Source: Opitutus sp. GAS368 (lineage in GTDB: Bacteria; Verrucomicrobiota; Verrucomicrobiia; Opitutales; Opitutaceae). Taken from it: a stretch of 64,000 nt of DNA. How positions within the stretch are numbered: position 1 is the first letter of the stretch; every line of letters begins with the position of its first letter. Positions 43,500 through 52,800 of the stretch are shown piece by piece. Under the pieces are notes generated by a model, which made no database searches, was not told the DNA's origin, and was given only the letters and a program-made list of their open reading frames with translations. The stretch spans positions 962,291 through 1,026,290 of the forward strand of contig NZ_LT629735.1 of NCBI RefSeq assembly GCF_900104925.1, in the 5' to 3' direction. The translations under genes were made by a program, and so were the position numbers.

Positions 43500-44576
43500 T
43501 CAAGAAGAGAACAGGCGGCTGAAAAACCCCGGCCGCGAGCCAGGGCGGAAGCGCACCAGCCACTTGGCCGCCGCATCGCGATTGGCCGCGGCGGACTGGC
43601 CGTTCAGGCAGGAAGTTTCAGGCAGCCGGCCGCGCGCCACACTGGCCGCCAGGCTGGCGTCCTCGGCCGAACTTTCCGGCGCAAATTCATACGGGATGTC
43701 GGTCACCACCGGCACCTCGGTGGGCCGCGCGCGCAGGAGGAAAAAATCCTCCGCGGCCGGCTCGCCCACGATGACATCCAGCCAGTTCCCGTCCGTGGGC
43801 AGCAGGCCGAAGAAAGGCACCGCGGGATCCAGTTGCGTCGCGAGGAACGACAGCCATGCGTTCAACGACTCGGCCGGGGTGGCGCCGGGGATCTGCGGCA
43901 ACCGCACGGCGCGGGCCAGCGACTGCTTCTCGCCCTTGCACCACTCAAGGCTGCCGGGAGTGAAGAGCGTGAAATTCCGGCGGAGGTGGTGCAGCACGCG
44001 CCGCAAGGCCGCCGGCTCCTTGCCGAGATAAGCGGCCCACGCCGCGACGCCCGGACCGGGCTCGGAAGCGACATGCTCGCCCGCGGGCTGCCGGGCCTGC
44101 AGCGCCTGCTCCACGCCCTTGATCTGGGCGATCACGACGCCGGACGAGGTCGTGTTGCGGCACTTGGCCTTCACGTCCTCCAACCCCGGCAGGAGCTCAG
44201 CCGCCAGCCAGCTGAACGACCGGGTCACGCAATGCGCGACGATGATCATCGGATAGAGCGCCCGGCCCTTGCCGTCCTGCGACGACCAGATGAGCCCCGT
44301 GAGGCTTTCGTTCATGCGGCGCCAGTGGATCACATGCTGAAAGCCGGGCGTCACGTTGGCGGCGCCGGCCTTCTCCCAGGCGGCGTGCTCGATCTGGTGG
44401 GCGATGCCGCCGTAGAGGATGCTGCGCGCCTCGACCATCGAGGCCGTGACCAGCCCGATGTCATCCAGGTGATCGTTCCAGCCGGGGTGCTTGCCGAAAG
44501 CCCCGAGAAAGACCCGGGGCGCATCGGGCACGCCCTTCCAATCCTCGTTCAGGAAAAATTTGGCGAAATTGTTCAT
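43500..44576 (-). CDS. tagF: Type VI secretion-associated protein TagF/ImpM-like
   Basis: The product has 358 residues from the ATG at 44576. The N-terminal FLGAFGKHPGWNDHLDDIGL corresponds to the FGK-P..gDF opening of the TagF (DUF2094) domain, followed by ESLTGLIWSSQDGKGRALYPMI (family: SxDxxGRxyPL). In Pseudomonas, TagF is a post-translational repressor of T6SS assembly that acts independently of, or against, the Fha/PpkA pathway. The C-terminal half (about 180-358) is longer than in single-domain TagF and not recognised. It is the last gene of the T6SS-like group, 27 bp after the tssM stop. It is separated from tpsB by about 180 bp that contain no gene and presumably the tps promoter. Confidence 0.78.
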   Translation of the reverse strand: MNNFAKFFLNEDWKGVPDAPRVFLGAFGKHPGWNDHLDDIGLVTASMVEARSILYGGIAHQIEHAAWEKAGAANVTPGFQHVIHWRRMNESLTGLIWSSQDGKGRALYPMIIVAHCVTRSFSWLAAELLPGLEDVKAKCRNTTSSGVVIAQIKGVEQALQARQPAGEHVASEPGPGVAAWAAYLGKEPAALRRVLHHLRRNFTLFTPGSLEWCKGEKQSLARAVRLPQIPGATPAESLNAWLSFLATQLDPAVPFFGLLPTDGNWLDVIVGEPAAEDFFLLRARPTEVPVVTDIPYEFAPESSAEDASLAASVARGRLPETSCLNGQSAAANRDAAAKWLVRFRPGSRPGFFSRLFSS

Positions 44577-44603
44577 GGCCGGCACGGGGAAAAGGCCACG
44601 GGT

Positions 44604-47600
44604 TTACCGCGCATTCACCGGCCATTGGTCCACCGGTGGCAGGGGACGCTCGAAGGTGATGGTCACCGCCAGCACGAGATCCGTGCCCTTGTTGTTCAGG
44701 TGGATGATCGCGTCCCAATCCTTGCCCTCCGCGCGCCGCACGGCGCCCGACTGCAACAGGCGTAGCGCACCCCACCCGGCGCCGGGCTCCACCGCGGCAT
44801 CCGCCACCGACTTTGGGCCGGCCGTGGTGAAGAACTCGAGCTTGGGCAGCGGCGCGGCCGTGTTGGACTTGGCCAGCACCACGCTCTCGGGCAGGCCGGA
44901 CAGCGGGTAGCCGCGGTCCCCCACCCGGATCGACTTGAGGGCGCGCGTGATCGCCTGCTTGGCGCCGGCCGACCCCAGCGCCTTCTGGACGATGGAATCC
45001 TGGTCCTGGTCGCTCGGGAGCACCAGCGTCACCGCCGCCGGCGTGCCGTCGGCCCCGGCCAGCTGCGCGGCAAACGCCGCCATCTGGCCCAGGCGCTTGA
45101 ACCGGCCTTCCAAGGCGCGCGACACGCCGGCGGGCAGGCCGGCCGTGGCATCGGCGCGGACCCTGGCCAGCAGGGCGACGGTCGCCTTCAGCTGGTCGGG
45201 CGTGAGCGCCGGGCCGGAGCCCAGCGGGTAGCCGAGTGTATCGGGGAAGGTCTTGTCGAACTCGCTCCGGTAGGCGTCGATGGTGGCCGCCACTCCCTGG
45301 CCCGCCGCCACTTCCTGCAGCGTGCGCAGGCCCGCGAGGAATTCCTGGCGCATGGCCCCGGTGTATTTGCCGCTGCGTTCCTTGACGGCGGCGAGCGTCG
45401 CGCCCTGCTGCGTGATCGCCTCGTTCAGCTTGCCCAGCAACGAACCGACGTCGGCCGGCGCCATGATCTGGAGGACGTCCGTGTAGGCCGTGGCGCGCAC
45501 CAGGTAGGCGGCCGTGCCGTTTTCCGACATCAGCGTGGCGACATCCAGATCCGCCAGCTGCGCCTCGTCGGAGGCGGACATGAGCTGCGAGAGTTGCGTC
45601 GACACCTGGGTGTCCAGGCTGCCGAGCCGGCGCTCGAGATCGCGATAGAGGGTGAACTCCGCGGCGGCGCCCTTGGCGGACTGCGCGGCATCCGCCGCGG
45701 CCTTCTGCTTGAGGAGCGCGGCGCGGATGAGCGCCGAGGCCTGGCCGGTCTCGCTCTTCATGCGCTCGACCGTGGTCCGGTAGGCCGCGTCCAGCGTCAC
45801 GTTGTCGCCGGTCACGCCGGTCTTGGCCTTGAGCTCGGCGACCAGCTTGTCCACGGCGATGCGGCGGGTGGAGAGATCGCTCCAGGCGGAGAGCACGTTT
45901 TCCGACCAGGTGGAGTTCCGCGGCTGGGCGGACACGGCCCGCAGGAACGCCTTCTCGGCGTCGGTGTAGCGCACGAGCGTGAGCCGGCCGCTCTGGATGG
46001 TCTGGATCGCGTCGCGCTGCACGCCCTGGGCCGCCTGCATGGCCTTGTCGAGCGCGTCCCAGCCGCGGACGATGGGCTGGTTGTCGCGCAGGCTGGCGCC
46101 GCGCGAGAGCCAGGCGGCGGGCCACTGGCCTTTCCCGGCGCCGCGCAGGTAGGTCCACTCGTGGATCTGCATCAGCTTGGTGAGCGTCTCCTGGCCGTCG
46201 GCCGCGCCCTTGAGCGAGGGCCCGAGGAGCGGGTTGTAGAAATCCTCCGCGGCATAATCGGTGTCGTAGCCCGGCAGGCCCTTGAGGTTGATCGCCCCCT
46301 CCAGGCGGATGAGCGCGGCGAGCCGCTCGGAGTCGGCCGCGCTCCAGCCGTTGGAATTGATCAGGCGGTCGCGGTTGGCCTCGACGACCGGTGCGATGAC
46401 GCTGGACTCGAAGAGCACGCGCTGCGCCTCGCGCCGGCTGGGGTTGGCCTTCATCGCGAGCGACTCGATGGGCTTGAAAATCGCGGGGATCCTGAGGTCG
46501 GCGCTGACGAGCTGCTGCAGTTTCTCATGATACTGCATGATCGGCAGCTCCGAGTTGACCTCGAGCTGCACGACATCGTTGCCGGTGTATTCGAGGCGGC
46601 CGTTGACGATGGGCCGCCACTTGGCGCCGGACCAGTTCTCGGCCTTGGCGCCGGCGCGCCAGTAGGCGAGCTCGCTGCCGACGCTGGACTTGAGCGCCTT
46701 GTAGCCGAACCAGCTCACGGCGAGCACGGCGATCGTGCCGGCGGCCACCACGCCGCCGAGCATCCGCTGGCGGTTCTTGAGCAGCTGCGTCGTGTTGGTC
46801 GCGCGCGTGACCAGGCCCTTTTCCTTGAAAACCTTCTGGAGGAACAGGTCCTTGAGGAAATACGACCGCTCGCGCTCCCAGGCCTTGCTCGCGGGCAGCT
46901 GGTCCTCGCTGAGGCCCAGCGCCGCCGCCAGCTCGGTGTCGAGCTCCTTGCCCTCGGTGAGGGCGGAGGTGAAGTAGATGCCGCGCAGAAAGAGCGGCTT
47001 CGCCGCCTGGGCGCTCGTGCCGAAGATGGTCTCGAGGTATTTGCGCAGCCGCGGCGCGAGTGCGCCGATGCTGGCGGAAAGCGCGAAGAGCGCGTCGACC
47101 TCGTCCGCGCGGCGCTTGCCGGCGTCGGTGGGCATCGGGTCCTTGAGCATGCCGAGCCGGCGGCGGCCGATGCGCTGCACGACCTCGGCCAGGTGGCGGT
47201 TCACCGCCTCCAGCTGGAACGGCGTGTCGAGCGGCGCGGGGTTCGACCAGCCGGTCATCTGGTCCTGGAGCTGCGGGTCCTTGACGCCGCTGAAGAATTC
47301 GCGGAAGCCGACGATCTTGTCGCACTTGGTGATCAGCACGAAGACCGGGAAGCGGACGTCGAGCGTGCGCTGGATCACGTCCAGCTGGCGGGCGATCTTG
47401 CCGGCCTTGGACGCGATGTCCTCCATCGAGTCCTTGATCAGGCTTTCCGAGGGGATGACCAGCAGCAGGCCGTTGATGGGGCAGTTGGGCCGGGTCTTGC
47501 GCAGCAGGTTGAGGAATTCGGTCCACTCGGAGGTGGAGCCCGGGGGCGCCTCCTGGAAGAGGAGCTTGCCGGCGGTGTCGATGAGCACGGCGTAGTTGGT

Positions 47601-48083
47601 GAACCACCAGTGCATGTTGATGGTGCCGCCCGCGCCCTGCATCTCGTCCTGCAGCCCCGGCGGGAAGCCGACCTTGCAGCGGCGCACGGCCTCGGTCTTG
47701 CCCGAGCCCGGCTCGCCGCAGACGATATACCACGGCAGTGAGTAGAGGTCCTTGCCCACCGCCTCGAACTTCTCGATGCCGCGGGCGAAATTCTCCCGCA
47801 GGCGGTCGAGGGTGGCGAGCAACGCCGGGTCATGGATGGCGGACGGCGCCCCGGACGAGTGGGCGGCGAGCTGGCTGCTCAGGGCGCGGCTGCGCTTTTT
47901 GCCGCTCAGCTTCTGATACATCGACCAGAGCACCATGGCCCCGGCGATGACGCCGAGGCCGACGGCGGCGACCAGCACGGCCTGCTTGCCGATGATGGCC
48001 GTGACCGCGAGCACGGCGATGCCGGCCAGGGCCGCCATCACCAGCTTCATGTTTTTCGGAATCTGTGAGAATTGGTCGAGCAT
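44604..48083 (-). CDS. tssM: Type VI secretion membrane-complex protein TssM (IcmF)
   Basis: The product has 1159 residues. Two N-terminal membrane spans (about 12-58), then a cytoplasmic GTPase-like domain with Walker A CGEPGSGKTEAVRR (about 130), DTAGKLL and ITKCDKIVGFREFF; an IcmF motif FLRGIYFTSALTEGKEL; a third span (about 445-465, MLGGVVAAGTIAVLAVSWFG); and a large helical periplasmic region ending in a beta-rich IcmF C-terminal domain. This is the standard TssM architecture, of normal length. TssM and TssL form the inner-membrane part of the T6SS trans-envelope channel. It starts 9 bp after the tssL stop and is followed by tagF. No TssJ lipoprotein gene is nearby. Confidence 0.92.
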   Translation of the reverse strand: MLDQFSQIPKNMKLVMAALAGIAVLAVTAIIGKQAVLVAAVGLGVIAGAMVLWSMYQKLSGKKRSRALSSQLAAHSSGAPSAIHDPALLATLDRLRENFARGIEKFEAVGKDLYSLPWYIVCGEPGSGKTEAVRRCKVGFPPGLQDEMQGAGGTINMHWWFTNYAVLIDTAGKLLFQEAPPGSTSEWTEFLNLLRKTRPNCPINGLLLVIPSESLIKDSMEDIASKAGKIARQLDVIQRTLDVRFPVFVLITKCDKIVGFREFFSGVKDPQLQDQMTGWSNPAPLDTPFQLEAVNRHLAEVVQRIGRRRLGMLKDPMPTDAGKRRADEVDALFALSASIGALAPRLRKYLETIFGTSAQAAKPLFLRGIYFTSALTEGKELDTELAAALGLSEDQLPASKAWERERSYFLKDLFLQKVFKEKGLVTRATNTTQLLKNRQRMLGGVVAAGTIAVLAVSWFGYKALKSSVGSELAYWRAGAKAENWSGAKWRPIVNGRLEYTGNDVVQLEVNSELPIMQYHEKLQQLVSADLRIPAIFKPIESLAMKANPSRREAQRVLFESSVIAPVVEANRDRLINSNGWSAADSERLAALIRLEGAINLKGLPGYDTDYAAEDFYNPLLGPSLKGAADGQETLTKLMQIHEWTYLRGAGKGQWPAAWLSRGASLRDNQPIVRGWDALDKAMQAAQGVQRDAIQTIQSGRLTLVRYTDAEKAFLRAVSAQPRNSTWSENVLSAWSDLSTRRIAVDKLVAELKAKTGVTGDNVTLDAAYRTTVERMKSETGQASALIRAALLKQKAAADAAQSAKGAAAEFTLYRDLERRLGSLDTQVSTQLSQLMSASDEAQLADLDVATLMSENGTAAYLVRATAYTDVLQIMAPADVGSLLGKLNEAITQQGATLAAVKERSGKYTGAMRQEFLAGLRTLQEVAAGQGVAATIDAYRSEFDKTFPDTLGYPLGSGPALTPDQLKATVALLARVRADATAGLPAGVSRALEGRFKRLGQMAAFAAQLAGADGTPAAVTLVLPSDQDQDSIVQKALGSAGAKQAITRALKSIRVGDRGYPLSGLPESVVLAKSNTAAPLPKLEFFTTAGPKSVADAAVEPGAGWGALRLLQSGAVRRAEGKDWDAIIHLNNKGTDLVLAVTITFERPLPPVDQWPVNAR

Positions 48084-48092
48084 GGCGCCAGG

Positions 48093-48812
48093 TCAGGGTT
48101 GGGAGGTGGTTTTGGCGGGGTCGTGCGCGATGATCGTCTCGAGCGCCTGGTTCAGTTCCGTGGAAGCACTGCGGAAGGTGAAGATGTTGACGGCGACGAC
48201 CACGAGCAGCAGGCCGGAAAGGACGATGAGCAGCGGCACGAGGCTGGCCGCCATCGGCATCGGCAGGTTGGCCAGGTTGGTGCTCTGGTAGGAGGCGGGG
48301 GTGATGAAGGCCGACTCGTCGGCGTCAACATGGGCCTTCACGCGCGGGCCGATCTCCTGCATCTTCTTCCGCAGAAACTCGGGCGAGCCGCCGGCACCGC
48401 CCGTGAAGCCCAGGCCGATGCAGATGTAGAAGATGGCCAGGCGCTCGTCGGCGGCGGGGCCCGTCTCGGCCAGCGTCTCGTCGAGCAACTGGAAGAACTT
48501 CTCGTCGCCCGCCCGTTCGTTGCGGCCGAAGGCGAGCCGGTTGTTGTTCCACTTCGAGGCGAAGGGCAGCGCGCTCTCCGCGATCATCGCGTCGGTGAAG
48601 AAGACCAGCGGGAGCTCGACCTTGCGGTATTGCTCGCCCAGGGCGATGTCGCCGCGGGCGATGCGGGCCAGCACCTCGAACTGTTCCTCGATCTCGGTGC
48701 GGGTCTGGGCGTAGTCGATGGTCGATCCCCGCTGGATGCGACCGATGCGGTTGAGGCGGCAAACCGCCTGGAAGAGCGGCTCACAATGGGTGATGAGACT
48801 GGCGGACGACAC
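48093..48812 (-). CDS. tssL: Type VI secretion protein TssL/DotU
   Basis: The product has about 239 residues from a GTG at 48812; the start is uncertain because no Shine-Dalgarno is clear. The cytoplasmic DotU domain shows HCEPLFQAVCRL at the N-terminus, FFTDAMIAESALPFASKWNN (family: alDE.....W), FGRNERAGDEKFFQLLDETL (family: fh....Ge.FF..L) and LAIFYICIGLGFTGG (family: ELlylcL.lGF.G). A single C-terminal membrane span (about 190-215) is followed by a short periplasmic tail without a peptidoglycan-binding domain. It partners TssM, whose gene begins 9 bp downstream. About 65 bp separate it from the helical protein gene upstream, within the same probable operon. Confidence 0.85.
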   Translation of the reverse strand: MSSASLITHCEPLFQAVCRLNRIGRIQRGSTIDYAQTRTEIEEQFEVLARIARGDIALGEQYRKVELPLVFFTDAMIAESALPFASKWNNNRLAFGRNERAGDEKFFQLLDETLAETGPAADERLAIFYICIGLGFTGGAGGSPEFLRKKMQEIGPRVKAHVDADESAFITPASYQSTNLANLPMPMAASLVPLLIVLSGLLLVVVAVNIFTFRSASTELNQALETIIAHDPAKTTSQP

Positions 48813-48877
48813 AGCGAATGGGGGTTGAAGTGGTGGGAGTTGAAAATCAGCCGGGCGCCGGTCCGGGGCGGCGCGGC

Positions 48878-49822
48878 TCAGTCGCGCGGCTGGGAGCCGC
48901 GCATGAGGTCTTCCGCGTATTTCACCACCGCGGCCTGGACGTCGTCCTCGATCACGGTCTCGGTGATCTCGGCCGCCAGCTCGGTGTGTTTCTTCCAAAA
49001 TTGGGCGTCGTTCTTGCCGCCGCCTTCGGCGCGCACGAGCTCGCGGACGGCATCCGGCGTGTAGCGCTGCTGGTAGCGCCGGGCGAAGTTCTTCCCGGCC
49101 GGCCCCAAGCCCGCAAGCAGCCCGGCGATCAGCTGGCGGCTCGCCTCGAGTTGCTTCTGCACCTGGGCGAGGGTCGTGGCGGACTCGGCGTCGCCCGAGA
49201 GCGACCGGCGCGTCACGGTCCGCAGGTCGCCCTGCGCGACGTCGCGCCGGATGGGCGACTTGGGCGCGGCATTGCGCCAGACATTCCAAGCCAGCTGGTC
49301 GAGCGCCAGCATCGCCTCGGCATAGGCCGCGAAAAGCTTGGCCAGCTGCGGGCCGTTGATCGGGTCCTCCGCGTCGAGCTTGAGCTTGGTCCGCACCGCC
49401 ACCAAGGCCTCGCCCTCGATGGGCTGGTTGGAGGGGAGGACCAGGCCGAGCGCGGCAAGCTGCTGCTTCACCTTCTCACGCTGCTCGCCGGCCAGCGACG
49501 GCACCAGTTGCAGGAAGGACTTGATGACCTCGTCCGGGGTCTGGCGCGCGCCGGCGGCGGGCGCGATCGCCGTGGCGGCCGCCAGCTCCCATTCCGGGAA
49601 CGCCGAGGCCAGCGCATAAAGGTGCGAACCGCGCTTTTCCAACGGGAGCTCCTGCAGGGCCCGGCGCAATTCCTCCTCCAAAAGGGCCTGGCGGTTCTCG
49701 GGGGTCGCCTCCGGCAGGTTGCCCTGCAGATATTTCAGACGCGTGACCAGGGACGCGGCCCAGGCCGCGGGCTTGGCATTTGCCACGTCGATGGGAGAAT
49801 CAGGCGGCACGGGGGTCACCAT
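48878..49822 (-). CDS. Helical protein of the T6SS locus, family not recognised
   Basis: The product has 314 residues without signal peptide or membrane span. It is strongly alpha-helical and charged throughout, with the C-terminal third (RRYQQRYTPDAVRELV, FWKKHTELAAEITE, DDVQAAVVKYAEDLMRG) looking like a folded bundle. That part loosely resembles the C-terminal helical domain of T6SS FHA proteins (TagH/ImpI), but no FHA beta-sandwich precedes it, so this is only a suggestion. Its ATG overlaps the stop of the upstream pseudokinase-FGE gene by 7 bp, and tssL follows. It is therefore very probably a component or regulator of the same membrane module. Confidence 0.75.
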   Translation of the reverse strand: MVTPVPPDSPIDVANAKPAAWAASLVTRLKYLQGNLPEATPENRQALLEEELRRALQELPLEKRGSHLYALASAFPEWELAAATAIAPAAGARQTPDEVIKSFLQLVPSLAGEQREKVKQQLAALGLVLPSNQPIEGEALVAVRTKLKLDAEDPINGPQLAKLFAAYAEAMLALDQLAWNVWRNAAPKSPIRRDVAQGDLRTVTRRSLSGDAESATTLAQVQKQLEASRQLIAGLLAGLGPAGKNFARRYQQRYTPDAVRELVRAEGGGKNDAQFWKKHTELAAEITETVIEDDVQAAVVKYAEDLMRGSQPRD

Positions 49823-52800
49823 GTCAGAAATCCCTGTTGGCGCACAAGCACTAACAGCTTGTAGCGCTCCTTGAAACCCGGCGGCGCGTCGAAGGCCGGC
49901 CGGATGCCGACATCGCTGAAGCCCTCGGTCACGCGCTTGGCCCCGATCAGGCCGGCGGCCTCGACTTTCTGCGGTTGCGTGAAGTCGAGGGCGGGCGGCG
50001 AGAGCACCGAGCCGCCGGCGGCATAATACTGCCGGGTGGTTTCATCATAGAGGTAGATCGAGACGTTGCCGGTCAGGTTGACAAAGCCGCCGGCCGCCGC
50101 GCCCTCGTCGACCGGCGAGAACCACAGCTTGGTGCCCTCGGCCCCCGGGGCCGCCGCCCCGTCATCCACATATTTCCGGCGCAAGGTGGTGCCGGGGTTC
50201 AGCACCAAAGGCAGGAACGCGCCCTCGTTCGGCCGCCAGGGGATGGTCTGGCCGGCCACATTGTAATCCCGGAGGTAATTGAACAGGCGCTGGAAGGCCG
50301 GGCCGCGGAAATTCCCGGCGGCGGGCGCCCCCACGACTTTCAGGACCGCCTGCCACTCCCGGACGGTCGGCAACCGCGCGCCCAGGATTTTTTCCACCAG
50401 AATCCTGGCGGCATCCGGCGGCACCAGCTGGAGCGGGCTGCGCCAGGTCGGCTTCTCCGCCACCGCCTCCTCGAGTTCCTTGTGCTGGTTCCGCAGGTCC
50501 TGGTCGTCGAGCAGGCCTTTCACGGCAGCGGTCGTGTAGATGAACCAGCTGGGGTTGAGCTCGAAGCCGTCGTATCGGCCGTTGTCGTCAACCCGCGGGC
50601 GCCAGGCCACCGGCTTGTTGTAAGGCTTGTCGTAGGATTCGGCGCGCGCCCACAGCGGCAGCTCCGCCATCACCGCCGCGGTCTCCTCTGGTTTCCGCGT
50701 GGCGAGCAGGTCGAGGAACTCGCCCACGGCGAGCTCGCGCCGCGCCAGATAGAAGGGCGGCGTGTCATCGGGCGGTTGCACGATGGCGAAATCCAGCTTC
50801 ACGGTCTTCCCGCCGGCCTTCCACGTGGCGGTGAGGCCCAGGCCCGCGTCCGTCAGCTCCTCCGTCCAGCCGGCCAGCCGGGGCGAGGGCGTCGGCTTGC
50901 GGTTCGGGTCGACGATGAGCTCGATGTCGGCGAGCGTCTTCACGAAGGTCCCCACGGCCGGCTGGGCGACCACGTCGGTGATCGCGCGGACCGCCGCGAC
51001 AAAGTCATCGCGCCGCTTGCGCAGCGGGGCGAGGTCCACTTCGGCCCAGTCGGCGCGCTTCAGTTGCCAGAGTTTGAGATTATACAGGGCCGGCGCCTCG
51101 AGATCGCTCTCGGCGATGTTGTAACGGGGCATCCGCTCGAAGACGGCCGACATCTTCGCGACGTCGCCGGCGGAGTTGCGGGCGGCATGGTTCCAGCGCA
51201 CGCGCGTCTCGCGCGCGAGTTCGTCGGTCAGGCTGCCCTTCCGGGCTTCGTCCTTCACATCGCGGCCGACGATCTCGCGCAGCGCCGCCACGACGGCGCC
51301 GTCGAGATCGAGATCATCGGGGCCCGCCGGCCAGCCCGCCAGCGTGCCGAGCCGCCGCCAGGCCGTGAGCTTGCGCGAGAGTCCGCCGCTTTGGGCCGCC
51401 GCGGCCAAGGCGGCGCGATCGGTGCTGCCCGTCAGCGTGCCGAGCAATCTGGCCTCCGTGTTCCACTCCGCCGGCCGGCCCGTGAGGGCGTCCAGTCCGG
51501 GGCGCTTCGCGAGCCGGTCGGACACGTCGCTCACGCCCTCGGCCCAGCTGAAGCCGCCGGCGAGCAGCCCGCTCAGGCGGTCGAGGTCGGCGCCGAAGGC
51601 CGGCAGGTCGGCCAGCCATTGGCGGTGGTCCTCGATCGGTTTACGCACGGTGGCGCCGGCCTTGGTCCAGGGCGTTGCCGGCAGTGCGGCCTTCCAATCG
51701 GCGGCGCCGGCCACGGCGGTCGCCGTCTGCTCGCGCCGCGCGGCTTCGAGCGTGTGCAGCGCCTCCGCGGTATCGGCGGAGAGCGCGGCCAGATCCGGCA
51801 CGACCAGCGCGCCCAAGCCTTCGGCGCCTTCGAGTCCGTCGATCCACTCCCGCACCTGGCGCTCCTGCGCGCGCAGGTCGCGGAACCGCTGGCGATTGGC
51901 GGGGTTGCCGCGGCCATCAAGCACCGCCGCCGTCACCCCGTTCAGGGTCGCCTGCCAGGCGGCCCAGCGTTGCTTCGTCTCGATGAATTTGCCGTAGGCC
52001 TGGTGGACCTTGTCCAGCCAGATCTGCGGGTTCAGCAGGGCGACCGTGGCGGCCACGCGCTGTTCGAGCAGCTGCAACCGCCCGGCCATCTGGTTGGTTT
52101 CCTCCGCGATGGCCGGCAGGTCGATGCGCACGATTTGCCTGGCGCGCAGGGCCGCCAGCTCCGCCTGCCGCTTCTGATACTCGCCGTCAAAATCCGCCTT
52201 GCTCAGCGTCGCCAGCCCACCCGGCTCCGCCGCCGGTGCGTCGGCCTCCAGGTCGCCGGCCGCCGTTTTGAGCTGCGCCACGCTCGCGTTGAGCGCCGGC
52301 ACCTGCCGCGGATCGTCCCCGGCGAGGACCTTCGAGAACAAGGCCAGTTGTTCTTCCCAACGCGGGAAGTCCGCCGCCGTCACGTCCGCCGTCTCCTTCA
52401 GCAGCAAAGATTCCTTCAGGAAGCGTTCGCGCACCACCTGCGGATCGAGGAAGCGCTGCCGGTGCGCGTGCAGTTCGGCGAGCGGATCGGCGAGCGAGTC
52501 GGCGAAGTCGCCGAGCGACGGGCGGTCCACCAGGCGCGCGAGGATCACGGTGGGCATCGCCTGCTGGACCCGGTCGTTGCTGGTCTCCATGTCGTTCTTG
52601 ACGCGCGACAGGTCGCTCCACCGGCTGGCGAGCAGCAGCGTGCCCGTGTCGTCGAGCGAGATATCGTTGAAAAGTTTCAGCGTGCGGACGGAATCCAGCT
52701 TGTAGCCGGGACCGGGCTTCGGCGCCAGCTTCGGCCCCAGGGCCGCCGCGGCGCGGGTGAAGCCGCGGGCCTCGATCCGGGTCAGCAGCTCGCGCATCTC

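Noticed and set aside
45594-47741. A 715-codon plus-strand frame opposite tssM
   Set aside because: It has no recognisable domain and shadow-type composition; tssM on the other strand carries Walker A and the IcmF motifs.
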